64,000 bases of DNA from Streptomyces sp. LUP47B (GTDB lineage: Bacteria; Actinomycetota; Actinomycetes; Streptomycetales; Streptomycetaceae), in the NCBI RefSeq assembly GCF_001746295.1, contig NZ_MJAH01000010.1, positions 62,001 to 126,000 of the forward strand. Reading direction: 5' to 3'. The first letter of the stretch is position 1; every line of letters begins with the position of its first letter. Under the pieces are notes generated by a model. The model saw nothing but the letters and a program-made list of their open reading frames with translations. It had not been told where the DNA came from and ran no database searches. The translations under genes and the position numbers were made by a program. Of this stretch, positions 49,947-58,337 are shown in pieces.

Positions 49947-51392
49947 TCAGCCGCGCTTCTGCCGCTTCCACGGCCCCGTGATCGCCAGCATGATCCCCGG
50001 CGTCTGGATGTTCGCGTACAGCGTCTTTCCGTCGGGTGAGAAGGTGACGCCGGTGAACTCGCTGTACTCGGGCTCCGCTTCGGTGCCCTGGTTCAGTTCG
50101 TTGCGGGCGATCGGGTAGGTGCGGCCGCTCTCCGTGGCGCCGAACAGGTGCTGGACGCCCTCGCCGTCCTCGGCGATGACGAGTCCGCCGTAGGGGGAGA
50201 CGGTGATGTTGTCGGGGCCGTCGAACGCGCCGTCCTTGGACGGGTCGGGGTTCACGCCGAGCAGGACCTTCAGCGTGAGGGTGCGGCGCTTGGGGTCGTA
50301 GAACCAGACCGCGCCGTCGTGCTGGACGGGGCTCTCCTCACGGGCGTACGAGGAGACGATGTACGCGCCGCCGTCGCCCCACCACATGCCCTCGAGCTTG
50401 CGGGCACGGGTGACCTGGCCGTCGGTGAACTGCTTGCGGACGGAGACCGTCTTGGCGTCGCGGTCGGGCACGTCGACCCAGTCGACGCCGTACACCGTGC
50501 CGATCCTGGTGGCGCGGGAGAGGTCGTCGACGAACTTGCCACCGGAGTCGAAGCACTTGAAGGCCTGCAGGACCCCCGCGTTGTCGGCGAGGGTGCGCAG
50601 CTTGCCGCGGCCGTGGTGGAAGCCCGCCGGCGGTGTCCAGCGGAAGAGCAGGCCGTTGGGGCCGGAGGCGTCCTCGGTCAGGTAGGCGTGGCCGCGCTTG
50701 GGGTCGATGACGACCGCCTCGTGGGCGTACCGGCCGAACGCCTTGACGGGCTTGGGGTCGCGGTTGGCGCGGCGGTCCTCGGGGTCGACCTCGAAGATGT
50801 AGCCGTGGTCCTTGGTCATGCCGTTCTGGCCGGCCTTGTCCTCGGTCTCCTCGCCGGTGAGCCAGGTGCCCCACGGGGTGGTGCCGCCCGCGCAGTTGGT
50901 GGAGGTGCCGGCGATGCCTACCCACTCGGCGACATGCCCGTGGCGGACCTCGACGACCGTGCAGCCACCGGAGGCGGCGGGGTCGTAGACAAGGCCCTCG
51001 GTGAGCGGCACGGGGTGGGGCCAGTTGGCACGCGGGCCCTTGAGCTCGTGGTTGTTGACCAGGAGGGTCGCGCCGCGGGGGCCGCAGAAGGTGGCCGTAC
51101 CGTCATGGTTGGACGGGGTGAACTCGCCGGACTCCAGCTTGGTCCTGCCGCTGTAGGTGATGACCTCGTACGCGAACCCGGCGGGCAGCGCGAGCAGGCC
51201 GTCGGGGTCGGGGATCAGCGGCCCGTAGCCGACTCCGTGGTGGGCGCCCGCGATCTCCGCGCCCTCGCTCTCGACGTCGGTGGCCGCGAGCGCGTTGGGT
51301 GCGGTGGCGAGGGCGCCGACACTGCCCGCCAGCGCGACACCGGCTCCGGTGATCGCGGATTTCGCGGCAAAGTCCCTGCGGGTGAGCGACAT
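49947..51392 (-). CDS. PhoX-family (DUF839) secreted alkaline phosphatase-like protein
   Basis: 481-aa secreted beta-propeller phosphatase homologue. Tat signal at 1-37 (SLTRRDFAAKSAI, cleavage near NALA-AT), then FAYEVITYSG, NNHELKGPR, GTWLTGEETED and GPDNITVSPYGGLVIAEDG, segments that in PhoX carry the Ca/Fe ligands. It would release phosphate from organic esters outside the cell. AGGAG precedes the ATG at 51390-51392, and a PHO box lies 69-90 bp upstream, consistent with phosphate-starvation control. Its stop is 35 bp before the Y-RNA promoter on the same strand. Confidence 0.87.
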   Translation of the reverse strand: MSLTRRDFAAKSAITGAGVALAGSVGALATAPNALAATDVESEGAEIAGAHHGVGYGPLIPDPDGLLALPAGFAYEVITYSGRTKLESGEFTPSNHDGTATFCGPRGATLLVNNHELKGPRANWPHPVPLTEGLVYDPAASGGCTVVEVRHGHVAEWVGIAGTSTNCAGGTTPWGTWLTGEETEDKAGQNGMTKDHGYIFEVDPEDRRANRDPKPVKAFGRYAHEAVVIDPKRGHAYLTEDASGPNGLLFRWTPPAGFHHGRGKLRTLADNAGVLQAFKCFDSGGKFVDDLSRATRIGTVYGVDWVDVPDRDAKTVSVRKQFTDGQVTRARKLEGMWWGDGGAYIVSSYAREESPVQHDGAVWFYDPKRRTLTLKVLLGVNPDPSKDGAFDGPDNITVSPYGGLVIAEDGEGVQHLFGATESGRTYPIARNELNQGTEAEPEYSEFTGVTFSPDGKTLYANIQTPGIMLAITGPWKRQKRG

Positions 51393-51460
51393 GGTGTCTC
51401 CTGAGACGGTGGATATGCCGTGGAGGGTGGGGGACCTCGGGTCGGCGCTACGTTCCCGCC

Positions 51461-51482
51461 CACATCTGAACACCGGTTGAAC
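51461..51482 (-). promoter_or_regulatory. PHO box (two 11-nt direct repeats) of the PhoX-like gene
   Basis: On the minus strand GTTCAACCGGT is followed at once by GTTCAGATGTG, two tandem 11-nt units starting GTTCA, the layout of PhoP boxes in Streptomyces. Located 69-90 bp before the PhoX-like ATG. Confidence 0.7.
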
Positions 51483-51533
51483 GCCAGGGGACTTCAGTGC
51501 ACCCGGTTCCATGAATCAACAAAGGGAAGGGAA

Positions 51534-51553
51534 TGGGCCCCTATAGGGGCCCA
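51534..51553 (-). terminator. Perfect 20-bp palindrome, probable terminator
   Basis: TGGGCCCCTATAGGGGCCCA reads the same on both strands. It lies 73 bp downstream of the stop of the minus-strand gene at 51626 and could end its transcription; it also abuts dispersed repeat copy 4. Confidence 0.5.
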
Positions 51554-51617
51554 GGGCTGTGTCGATCTGCGGCTCCGCCGCGCGGGCGCGCTCAGCCACA
51601 ACGGACCCGCACCCGCA
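51545..51617. repeat. Dispersed intergenic repeat, copy 4
   Basis: AGGGGCCCAGGGCTGTGTCG, then CTGCGGCTCCGCCGCG, GCGCGCTCAGCCACAACGG and ACCCGCACCCGC match copies 1 and 3 block by block. Confidence 0.6.
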
Positions 51618-51625
51618 AACCGGGA

Positions 51626-53059
51626 TCAACCCCCTTGCTGCGACCGCGCCTTGAACGCCGCCTTCCGCGCCTCCTTCGCCACCCGCTTGTCCGGATGCAA
51701 CCGCCCCATCGCCTCCAGCACATCCGCGGTGGCGGGGTGGTCGACGCGCCAGGCCGCCGCGAAGAACCCACCGTGCTGCTGGGCCAGTCCTTCCACCAGC
51801 CCCTGCAGTTCCTCGGAGTTCCCCTCCGCGGCGAGCTGCGCGGCGATCGTGTCGACGGTCAGCCAGAACACCATGTCCTGGGAGGGCGCGGGCACGTCCC
51901 CGAACCCCCGCTCGGTCAGCCAGACCCGGGCCAGCCCGCCCAGCTCGGCGTCGTCGAGGACCTCCCGCAACGCGGGTTCGGCGACCGCGCCGACCAAGGA
52001 CAACGCCTGCTGGCACCGCAGCCTGCGCAGGGGCGCGCCCGCGTCGCTCCCCCGAGCGGCCGTCAGCAGTTCCCGAACGGCCGCGAGAGGTTCACGCCGG
52101 TCCAGCCACTGCTCGGTCTCGGCCTGCGCGGCGGAGGGCGGGAACGTCGAGGTCCCGTCGAGCAGCGCGTCCGCCCCCTTGTCGGCGAGGTCGCCGACGG
52201 CCGGTGCCGGGATGCCCGCCTCCAGCAGCCGCGACCGCAGCCCGTACAGCCCGAGCGGGGTGAGCCGGACCATGCCGTACCGGGAGACGTCGGTCTCGTC
52301 GACGACCGCGGCGGGCTCGTCGTCGGCGTCCGCCATCAGCGCCTCGTCGACGGGCTGGTACTCGACGATCCCCACCGGTTCCAGGGCCCGGAACTGGTCG
52401 TCCAGCCGCATCATCGCGTCGGACACCTGCTCCAGGACGTCGTTGGTCGGCTCACCCATGTCGCTCGGCACGATCATCGATGCGGCGAGGGCCGGCAGCG
52501 GCACGGGTGCGTCGCCGGGACCGTCCTCGCTGACCGTGAGCAGGTAGAGGTTCCCGAGCACACCGTCGAGGAACTCCTGCTCGGCCTGCGGGTCCCAGTC
52601 CAGGGAGGCGAAGTCGATCTCCCCGCCGGCGTCCGCGGAGGACATCGCGTCGACGAGGTCGTCCAGGTCCGGCACGCTCGCGTCGGCCAGCGCCGTCTCC
52701 AGCGCCGTCAGCCACACGCCGAGCACGTCCTGCGGCGACCCGGACAGCAGGGCCAGGTCCTCGCCGGCGGCGACCGTGCCCTCCTCCTCGTCGAGGATCT
52801 CGACGAGTCCGGTGTCGACGGCCACCCGCCAGGCCTCGCTCGCCGAGGCCGCCGCCTCGTCCCCGGTCAGTCCGAGGTGCGCGGCCGCCGCGGGCAGTTG
52901 CTCCTCGACGAGTCCGCCCCCGGCGTCGACCCGCGTGTCCTCGCCGGCCCAGCGGGCGAGCCGGGCGGCCCGGGCGAGCAGCGGCGTGGACAGGGCGTCC
53001 CGCGCCAGCTCCGCTTCGGGATGCAGCCGCACCGGCGGCAGGGGGGAGCTGTCTGACAT
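51626..53059 (-). CDS. Conserved hypothetical protein, HEAT-like C-terminus
   Basis: 477-aa acidic cytoplasmic protein of a type common in Streptomyces; I cannot name a function. Rich in Ala, Leu, Asp and Glu, with Asp/Glu-rich linkers (EILDEEEGTV, DADDEPAAVVDETD). Residues ~235-285 look like a small winged-helix segment (RYGMVRLTPLGLYGLRSRLLEAG). The C-terminal ~120 residues look like helical repeats, ending with VLEAMGRLHPDKRVAKEARKAAFKARSQ. No signal or membrane segment. Stands alone between the phoX-like and nuclease genes. Confidence 0.8.
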   Translation of the reverse strand: MSDSSPLPPVRLHPEAELARDALSTPLLARAARLARWAGEDTRVDAGGGLVEEQLPAAAAHLGLTGDEAAASASEAWRVAVDTGLVEILDEEEGTVAAGEDLALLSGSPQDVLGVWLTALETALADASVPDLDDLVDAMSSADAGGEIDFASLDWDPQAEQEFLDGVLGNLYLLTVSEDGPGDAPVPLPALAASMIVPSDMGEPTNDVLEQVSDAMMRLDDQFRALEPVGIVEYQPVDEALMADADDEPAAVVDETDVSRYGMVRLTPLGLYGLRSRLLEAGIPAPAVGDLADKGADALLDGTSTFPPSAAQAETEQWLDRREPLAAVRELLTAARGSDAGAPLRRLRCQQALSLVGAVAEPALREVLDDAELGGLARVWLTERGFGDVPAPSQDMVFWLTVDTIAAQLAAEGNSEELQGLVEGLAQQHGGFFAAAWRVDHPATADVLEAMGRLHPDKRVAKEARKAAFKARSQQGG

Positions 53060-53199
53060 CGGCTGGTTCTCCTCGGACGCGTCGTGCCACTCAGCCGCTC
53101 AGCGTAGACGGATATCCACCTATGCCGCCCGGTTCATGTCCCCGACAGGGTTCGTACATGGCTGAAACCTTGACAACTGGCCTGACCAGGCAGGAGATT

Positions 53200-53252
53200 G
53201 ACGCGCGTAGAAATCCGGCGGACATCTGTTCACTGTATTTTCTACGCGCGTC
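53200..53252. promoter_or_regulatory. 14-bp perfect inverted repeat upstream of the secreted nuclease gene
   Basis: GACGCGCGTAGAAA (53200-53213) and TTTCTACGCGCGTC (53239-53252) are exact reverse complements with a 25-nt spacer, 84-136 bp before the TTG start. A single PhoP-like unit GTTCACTGTAT (53228-53238) fills the end of the spacer. A cruciform, a split operator or an RNA hairpin are all possible. Confidence 0.55.
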
Positions 53253-53335
53253 GCCTCCGCCCCACAGGTCGCGGCTCCCACCGTTCCACGTTCACCCTCG
53301 TCCCGGCGCCTACGTTCGTCCCCGGAGGGATCCCG

Positions 53336-55159
53336 TTGCCGAGCAAGAAGTCCGCGCGTCTCGCCGCGCTCACCGTCGCCGCCCTGTCGGCGGCCTCCAC
53401 CGTCGTCCTCGTCTCCCCCGCCCACGCGGCCGGTGTGAGCATCCATGACATCCAGGGCGCGACCCGGATATCCCCATACGCCGGTCAGAAGGTCGCGGAT
53501 GTGGCCGGAATCGTCACCGGTGTGCGCACCTACGGCTCCTCCAAGGGGTTCTGGATCCAGGATCCGAACCCGGACGCCGACCCGGCCACCAGTGAGGGCG
53601 TGTTCGTCTTCACCAGCTCGACCCCGAAGGTCGCCGTCGGTGACGCCGTCACGGTCGCCGGCACGGTCTCGGAGTACGTCCCGGGCGGCACGTCGACCGG
53701 GAACCAGTCGCTGACCGAGATCACCAAGCCGACCGTCACGGTCGTCTCCAGCGGCAACGCGGTGCCCGCCGCCACGGTGATCGACGCGAGGTCGGTGCCG
53801 GCCGCGTACGCCCCGGCGGGCGACCCCGCCGCGGGCAACTCGATCAACGGCCCGACCCTGGAGCCGAAGAAGTACGCCCTGGACTTCTACGAGTCCCTTG
53901 AGGGCATGAACGTCAAGGTCGCCGACACCCGCGTGGTCGGGGCGAGCGACCCGTACACCGAGCTGTGGGTGACGGTGAAGCCGCGCGAGAACACCACCCG
54001 TCGCGGCGGCACCCTCTACGGCTCCTACACCTCGCAGAACACCGGACGGCTGCAGATCCAGTCGCTGGGCCCGACCTCGGCCTTCCCCGTCGCGAACGTC
54101 GGTGACGTCCTCACCGGCTCCACCGCGGGCCCGCTGGACTACAACCAGTTCGGCGGCTACACCCTGGTGGCGAACGAGCTCGGCACGCTGAAGAGCGCCG
54201 GTCTCGAGCGGGAGACCACGCAGAAGCAGAAGAACGGCGAGCTGGCGGTCGCGACCTACAACGTCGAGAACCTCGACCCGACCGACGCCACCTTCGAGGA
54301 GCACGCCTCCGCGATCGTGAACAACCTGAAGTCGCCCGACATCGTGTCCCTGGAGGAGATCCAGGACAACAACGGCGCGAAGGACGACGGCACGACCGCC
54401 GCCGACGTGACGGTGAACAAGCTGATCGACGCGATCGTCGCGGCGGGCGGCCCGAGGTACGAGTCGCGCTCGATCGACCCGACCAACGACACCGACGGCG
54501 GAGAGCCGGGCGGCAACATCCGCCAGGTGTTCCTCTTCAACCCGGAGCGGGTCTCCTTCACCGACCGCGCGGGCGGCGACGCCACCACGGCCGTCGGCGT
54601 GACGAGGACCCATGGGAAGGCCGCGCTGACGGTCTCCCCGGGCCGCGTCGACCCGACGAACACGGCCTGGAACAGCAGCCGCAAGCCGCTGGCCGGCGAG
54701 TTCGTCTTCCGTGGCCGCACGGTCTTCGTGATCGCCAACCACCTCAACTCCAAGGGCGGCGACTACGGTCTGACCTCGGCGACCCAGCCGGTCCCACGCA
54801 GCTCGGAGATCCAGCGCCACCAGCAGGCGACGCTGGTCAACGCCTTCGTCAAGGACATCCTCGACGTCCAGAAGAACGCGGATGTCATCGCCCTCGGCGA
54901 CATCAACGACTTCGAGTTCTCCGACACCGCGAAGATCCTGGAGGGCGACGGCGAGCTCTGGTCGGCGATCAAGTCGCTGCCGAAGAGCGAGCGTTACACC
55001 TACGACTACCAGGGCAACCAGCAGGTCCTGGACCAGATCCTGGTCAGTCCGTCGATCCGGCGCGGCTGCGACTTCGAGTACGACAGCGTGCACATCAACT
55101 CGGAGTTCCACGACCAGATCAGCGACCACGACCCGCAGGTGCTGCGCTTCAAGCCGTAG
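53336..55159 (+). CDS. Secreted endonuclease/exonuclease/phosphatase family protein with OB-type N-terminal domain
   Basis: 607-aa extracellular nuclease. TTG start at 53336 is fixed by GGAGGG seven bases before and by the signal peptide that follows (SKKSARLAALTVAALSAA, cleavage AHA-AG). Residues ~35-270 form beta-rich OB-like domains (SIHDIQGATRISPYAGQKV, as in ExeM/NucH-type extracellular nucleases). Residues ~300-605 are the EEP catalytic domain with TYNVENLD, SLEEIQDN (metal Glu), ANHLNSKGGD (His/Asn), LGDINDFEFS (Asp-x-Asn) and SDHDPQVLRF (catalytic His). Scavenging of extracellular DNA for phosphate is likely; the phosphatase gene nearby has a PHO box. Confidence 0.9.
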   Translation: MPSKKSARLAALTVAALSAASTVVLVSPAHAAGVSIHDIQGATRISPYAGQKVADVAGIVTGVRTYGSSKGFWIQDPNPDADPATSEGVFVFTSSTPKVAVGDAVTVAGTVSEYVPGGTSTGNQSLTEITKPTVTVVSSGNAVPAATVIDARSVPAAYAPAGDPAAGNSINGPTLEPKKYALDFYESLEGMNVKVADTRVVGASDPYTELWVTVKPRENTTRRGGTLYGSYTSQNTGRLQIQSLGPTSAFPVANVGDVLTGSTAGPLDYNQFGGYTLVANELGTLKSAGLERETTQKQKNGELAVATYNVENLDPTDATFEEHASAIVNNLKSPDIVSLEEIQDNNGAKDDGTTAADVTVNKLIDAIVAAGGPRYESRSIDPTNDTDGGEPGGNIRQVFLFNPERVSFTDRAGGDATTAVGVTRTHGKAALTVSPGRVDPTNTAWNSSRKPLAGEFVFRGRTVFVIANHLNSKGGDYGLTSATQPVPRSSEIQRHQQATLVNAFVKDILDVQKNADVIALGDINDFEFSDTAKILEGDGELWSAIKSLPKSERYTYDYQGNQQVLDQILVSPSIRRGCDFEYDSVHINSEFHDQISDHDPQVLRFKP

Positions 55160-55170
55160 CTCCCCGAGTG

Positions 55171-55905
55171 TCAGGCCTGGTTGAACACCCCGTTCAGCCA
55201 GGCCTGCCACTCGCTCTCGCACTCCTTGATGTCGGTGTCCGGTGCGAAGTCGTGCAGGGAGATCCCGACCGGGTGACCCCAGTGGTTGCGGCCGAAGACG
55301 CGGGTGAGGCCCCTCTCGGTGCGCAGTCCGATGAAGTACGGGTTGCGGAAGTCGACCACGGCGTCGAAGGTGTCCGGCCCGTGGACCGTCACGCGGGTAC
55401 CGGCGGCCACGTCCTCGCCGACGCCGAGCGCCCGCCCCACTGCGGCGAGGGCGTCCGGGGCCTTGGACGCCTCGGGTCCGTCGAAGGTCGCGAAGGCGGC
55501 CGGGCGGGGCGCGAAGTGGGTCAGGTACTCGCGCAGCGTGTGCAGATAGAAGTCGGTGTGCTTGGCGGCGCCGTCGTACTGGTTGTCCCAGTCGTCGACG
55601 AAGATCCCGCTGTGCACGTACCGCACCCAGGCCCGCCGGCCCTCGTCGCGGGGTTCGACGGTGTAGTCGAGCTGGTTGAGGGTCTGCTCGGAGATGCCGT
55701 CGACGTTCTCGACGCGGTTGGTGTAGTGGTGCGGCGGGTCCCAGGCGACGACCTTGGAGCCGAAGGGGCCGGTGCCGCCGACGCGGGGCTCGGGCGGTTC
55801 CATCGGCCACAGATAGCCGCCGGTTCCGGTGGTGATCGCCTCCCACACCTGCTCGGGGGTGGCGTCGACCTCGAACTCGCGCGCGATCTCGAACTCTTTG
55901 GACAT
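55171..55905 (-). CDS. SRPBCC (START/AHSA1-like) domain protein
   Basis: 244-aa protein with a helix-grip fold in the first ~145 residues (IAREFEVDATPEQVWEAITTG at the start, VHSGIFVDDWDN later, HTLREYLTHF) and a less typical C-terminal ~95 residues (RVTVHGPDTFDAVVDFR). AHSA1-like proteins bind hydrophobic ligands or act as chaperone partners. Lies 3 bp after an ArsR-type gene, a standard actinomycete pair in which the repressor controls the SRPBCC gene. Confidence 0.85.
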   Translation of the reverse strand: MSKEFEIAREFEVDATPEQVWEAITTGTGGYLWPMEPPEPRVGGTGPFGSKVVAWDPPHHYTNRVENVDGISEQTLNQLDYTVEPRDEGRRAWVRYVHSGIFVDDWDNQYDGAAKHTDFYLHTLREYLTHFAPRPAAFATFDGPEASKAPDALAAVGRALGVGEDVAAGTRVTVHGPDTFDAVVDFRNPYFIGLRTERGLTRVFGRNHWGHPVGISLHDFAPDTDIKECESEWQAWLNGVFNQA

Positions 55906-55908
55906 GAT

Positions 55909-56505
55909 CTACTCCAACTCGGTCTGTTTCAACGTGGGATGGACGGCCACCACGATGCGGTGGTCTCGGCCCCCCTCGGCGTCCGGGGCGTCGTACTTGC
56001 GGATCAGGCCGGTGACTCCGGCCGTCAACTCCTCGATGAACGCGGCCCGTTCGGCGGCGGAGGCGAAGCGCACCTCGCCGTCCAGCGCGTACGTCGCCAG
56101 CCGCTGGCGGGCCTTCGCCGCGCCGGTGATCAGCGAGCCGACGTCCCGCACCAGCCGGGCGCCCAGCGCCAGCAGCCAGCGCGAGGAGAGCTGGTCGCGG
56201 AAGCGGTCCGGGTCGGGCTGCACGGCGGCGAGGGCGAGCGGTGAGATCACGTACGACGCCGCGGTCGCCTGCATCAGCCGCTCGGTGACATTGCCCTTGC
56301 GGCGCTCCCCGGCGAGCTCGACCAGGCCGTGCCGCTCCAGCGCCTTCAGGTGGTAGTTCACCTTCTGTCTGGGCAGCCCGACCTTGCCTGCCAGCATGGC
56401 GGCCGACGCGGGGCCGGCCGCCAGCTCGGCGAGCAGCCTCGCCCGTATGGGGTCCAGGGAGACGGCTGCGGCCTCGGGGTCCTCGATCACGGTGACGTCC
56501 AGCAT
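55909..56505 (-). CDS. ArsR-type helix-turn-helix regulator
   Basis: 198-aa regulator with a winged helix at ~12-75 (LLAELAAGPASAAMLAGKVG, then LPRQKVNYHLKALERHGLVE) and a longer C-terminal half of unknown role. Forms an operon with the SRPBCC gene 3 bp downstream. Ribosome site GGTGG before the ATG is modest. Confidence 0.87.
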   Translation of the reverse strand: MLDVTVIEDPEAAAVSLDPIRARLLAELAAGPASAAMLAGKVGLPRQKVNYHLKALERHGLVELAGERRKGNVTERLMQATAASYVISPLALAAVQPDPDRFRDQLSSRWLLALGARLVRDVGSLITGAAKARQRLATYALDGEVRFASAAERAAFIEELTAGVTGLIRKYDAPDAEGGRDHRIVVAVHPTLKQTELE

Positions 56506-56566
56506 GGGTCCACCGTCTCACCGAACACTTTTTTTGTCCAGACGGTTCGAGTTTTCGGCTGGCGGC

Positions 56567-57268
56567 CTAGCCGGGAACCAGCCCGAGAGCGTGGTCGTAC
56601 CTGCTGACCGTGGTGCTCTTCAACCCCGGCCAGGTCTGCACGCGCTCCCACCGGTCCGAGGCCGAGCCGATCCCCTCTCCCGGCGCGGCGAGCGCGTCGA
56701 GATGGGCCTGGGCGCTCTCCCACTCGGCGTAGTTGAGGACGCGGGTGCCGTCGGTGCTGAGGTGGAAGTGGGCGCTGATACCGCCGGGGTGCGGGTTCGG
56801 CTCGTTCTCCAGCGCGTCGAGGACGGCGTCCACCCAGGCGCGCTGCCGGCCGGGGTCGGGTCCGTCGAACTCGACGTCGACGATCACGATGCAGCCGGGG
56901 ACGCGCGGATCACCATCCCGGGCGGCGCTGCGGTAGCGCCGGTAGCGGCCGAGGCCGAGGCGCTCGATGTCCGGAACGGCGGTGTCGATCTCGTCCACCC
57001 GCTCCTGCCGGTGCGTCTTGACGAAGGCCTCGTAGGCCTGCTCGCTCGCCCACTGCGAGTAGTGCATCAGGGTGGCGGTGTCGTGCCCCCTGTAGAGGTG
57101 ATGGCCGAGCAGGCCGTCGGCGGGCCAGGGCCGCCGCTCCCAGACGGCGGCGACGGCCTCGACGGTCTGCCGCTGGCGCAGGGGGGTGCCCACCCGCCAG
57201 TGACTGAAGAAGGGGGCACCGACGCGAGGGTCGGTCAGGTCGGGGTGGGTGTCGGTACGACGTGTCAT
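56567..57268 (-). CDS. ABM-type monooxygenase-like protein with SoxR-type promoter
   Basis: 233-aa protein with two ferredoxin-like antibiotic-biosynthesis-monooxygenase domains. The first (~20-110) has FFSHWRVGTPLRQRQTVEAV and LMHYSQWASEQAYEAF; the second (~120-215) has VIVDVEFDGPDPGRQRAWVD and LNYAEWESAQAHLDAL. Such small cofactor-free oxygenases act on quinones and polyketides. ATG at 57266-57268; a GTG nine bases earlier is possible. The predicted transcript starts at or next to the ATG. I recall ABM-type proteins as SoxR targets in S. coelicolor, where SoxR answers redox-active antibiotics. Confidence 0.82.
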   Translation of the reverse strand: MTRRTDTHPDLTDPRVGAPFFSHWRVGTPLRQRQTVEAVAAVWERRPWPADGLLGHHLYRGHDTATLMHYSQWASEQAYEAFVKTHRQERVDEIDTAVPDIERLGLGRYRRYRSAARDGDPRVPGCIVIVDVEFDGPDPGRQRAWVDAVLDALENEPNPHPGGISAHFHLSTDGTRVLNYAEWESAQAHLDALAAPGEGIGSASDRWERVQTWPGLKSTTVSRYDHALGLVPG

Positions 57269-57275
57269 ACCGACC

Positions 57276-57306
57276 ACCCTTCGACCTCAACCAGGATTGA
57301 GGTCAA
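57276..57306 (-). promoter_or_regulatory. SoxR-like promoter: 19-bp spacer and box CCTCAA-N6-TTGAGG
   Basis: GACCTCAA (57283-57290) and TTGAGGTC (57297-57304) form a perfect 8-bp inverted repeat spaced by 6, matching the CCTCAA...TTGAGG ends of SoxR boxes. On the minus strand it sits between TTGACC (57306-57301) and AAGGGT (57281-57276), exactly 19 bp apart, the long spacer of MerR-family promoters. Confidence 0.7.
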
Positions 57307-57347
57307 GTCGGCGATTCGGGGGGTGGTTTCGGGAGACCCGCCACGGC

Positions 57348-58325
57348 ATGGACGAGCAGGCCGACGACCAGCCGAAAAGCCCCTCCAAGTTGCCCGCGCG
57401 ATCCTGGCGTGCGGTGCTGCGGCGCACCGGGAAGGAGTTGCTGGACGACGAACTCGCGGACCGCGCGGCGGCGTTGACGTACTACGGCGTCCTGTCGCTG
57501 TTCCCCGCCCTGCTGGTGATGGTCTCCCTGCTGGGCGTGGTGGGACAGCGTGCCACGGACAAGATCCTGGACAACATCGGGGATCTCGCGCCGGGTCCGG
57601 CCCGGGACATCCTGCGGGACGCGGTGGTCCAGCTCGGCGACAGCGGCGGCACGGGCAGCGTGCTCGCGATCGTCGGCCTGCTCGCCGCGCTGTGGTCGGC
57701 GTCCGGGTACGTCGCCGCGTTCATCCGTACGTCCAACGCGGTGTACGACCTTCCCGAGGGGCGTCCGGTGTGGAAGCTGACGCCGCTGCGGCTGGCGCTG
57801 ACCGTGACCTTGATGCTGATGCTGGCGGCGAGCGCGCTGATCGTGGTGTTCACGGGTCCGCTGGCCGAACGGGCGGGCAGGGCGGTGGGGTTGGGCGACG
57901 CGGCGATCGCGCTCTGGGGCGTGGCCAAGTGGCCGGTGCTGCTGCTCCTGGTCGTCCTGATGATCGGGCTGCTGTACTGGGCGGCCCCCAACGTCCGCGG
58001 CCGCGGCTTCCTCTGGGTCTCGCCGGGCAGTGTCCTCGCCACCCTGGTCTGGCTCGCTGCCTCCGCGGGCTTCGCGCTCTACGCGGCCAACTTCGGTTCC
58101 TACAACAAGACGTACGGCACCCTCGCCGGCGCCATCGTCTTCCTGGTGTGGCTCTGGCTGACGAACCTGGCAATCCTGCTGGGCCTGGAGTTCGACGCGG
58201 AACTGACCCGGGAGCGGGCGATCGTCTCCGGCGAGGCCGAGCCGACTCAGGAGCCGTACGTGGAGCCCCGGGACACCCGGAAGTGGCCGCCGAGGCTGCG
58301 GGCGCGGGCGAACCGCGGGCGGTGA
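57348..58325 (+). CDS. YihY/BrkB family membrane protein
   Basis: 325-aa inner-membrane protein with about six helices (LTYYGVLSLFPALLVMVSLLG, SVLAIVGLLAALWSASGYVA, LTVTLMLMLAASALIVVFTG, PVLLLLVVLMIGLLYWAAPN and two more). Family hallmarks are DRAAALTYYGVLSLFP and SYNKTYGTLAGAIVFLVWLW. Once called RNase BN, the family is now seen as a transporter-like membrane group of unknown substrate. Basic C-terminal tail (PPRLRARANRGR). Start ATG at 57348; GGGAGA lies ~12 bases before. Divergent from the ABM gene. Confidence 0.88.
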   Translation: MDEQADDQPKSPSKLPARSWRAVLRRTGKELLDDELADRAAALTYYGVLSLFPALLVMVSLLGVVGQRATDKILDNIGDLAPGPARDILRDAVVQLGDSGGTGSVLAIVGLLAALWSASGYVAAFIRTSNAVYDLPEGRPVWKLTPLRLALTVTLMLMLAASALIVVFTGPLAERAGRAVGLGDAAIALWGVAKWPVLLLLVVLMIGLLYWAAPNVRGRGFLWVSPGSVLATLVWLAASAGFALYAANFGSYNKTYGTLAGAIVFLVWLWLTNLAILLGLEFDAELTRERAIVSGEAEPTQEPYVEPRDTRKWPPRLRARANRGR

Positions 58326-58337
58326 CGGCACGCACAA

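Noticed and set aside
53228..53300. A second PHO box before the nuclease (GTTCACTGTAT and GTTCACCCTCG).
   Set aside because: The two units are ~60 bp apart, not tandem at 11-bp spacing, so they do not form a recognisable PhoP site.
53120..56521. A 1133-codon open frame on the minus strand.
   Set aside because: It is antisense to the secreted nuclease and out of frame with the SRPBCC and ArsR genes; its composition is Arg/Gly/Asp-rich low complexity typical of shadow frames in high-GC DNA.
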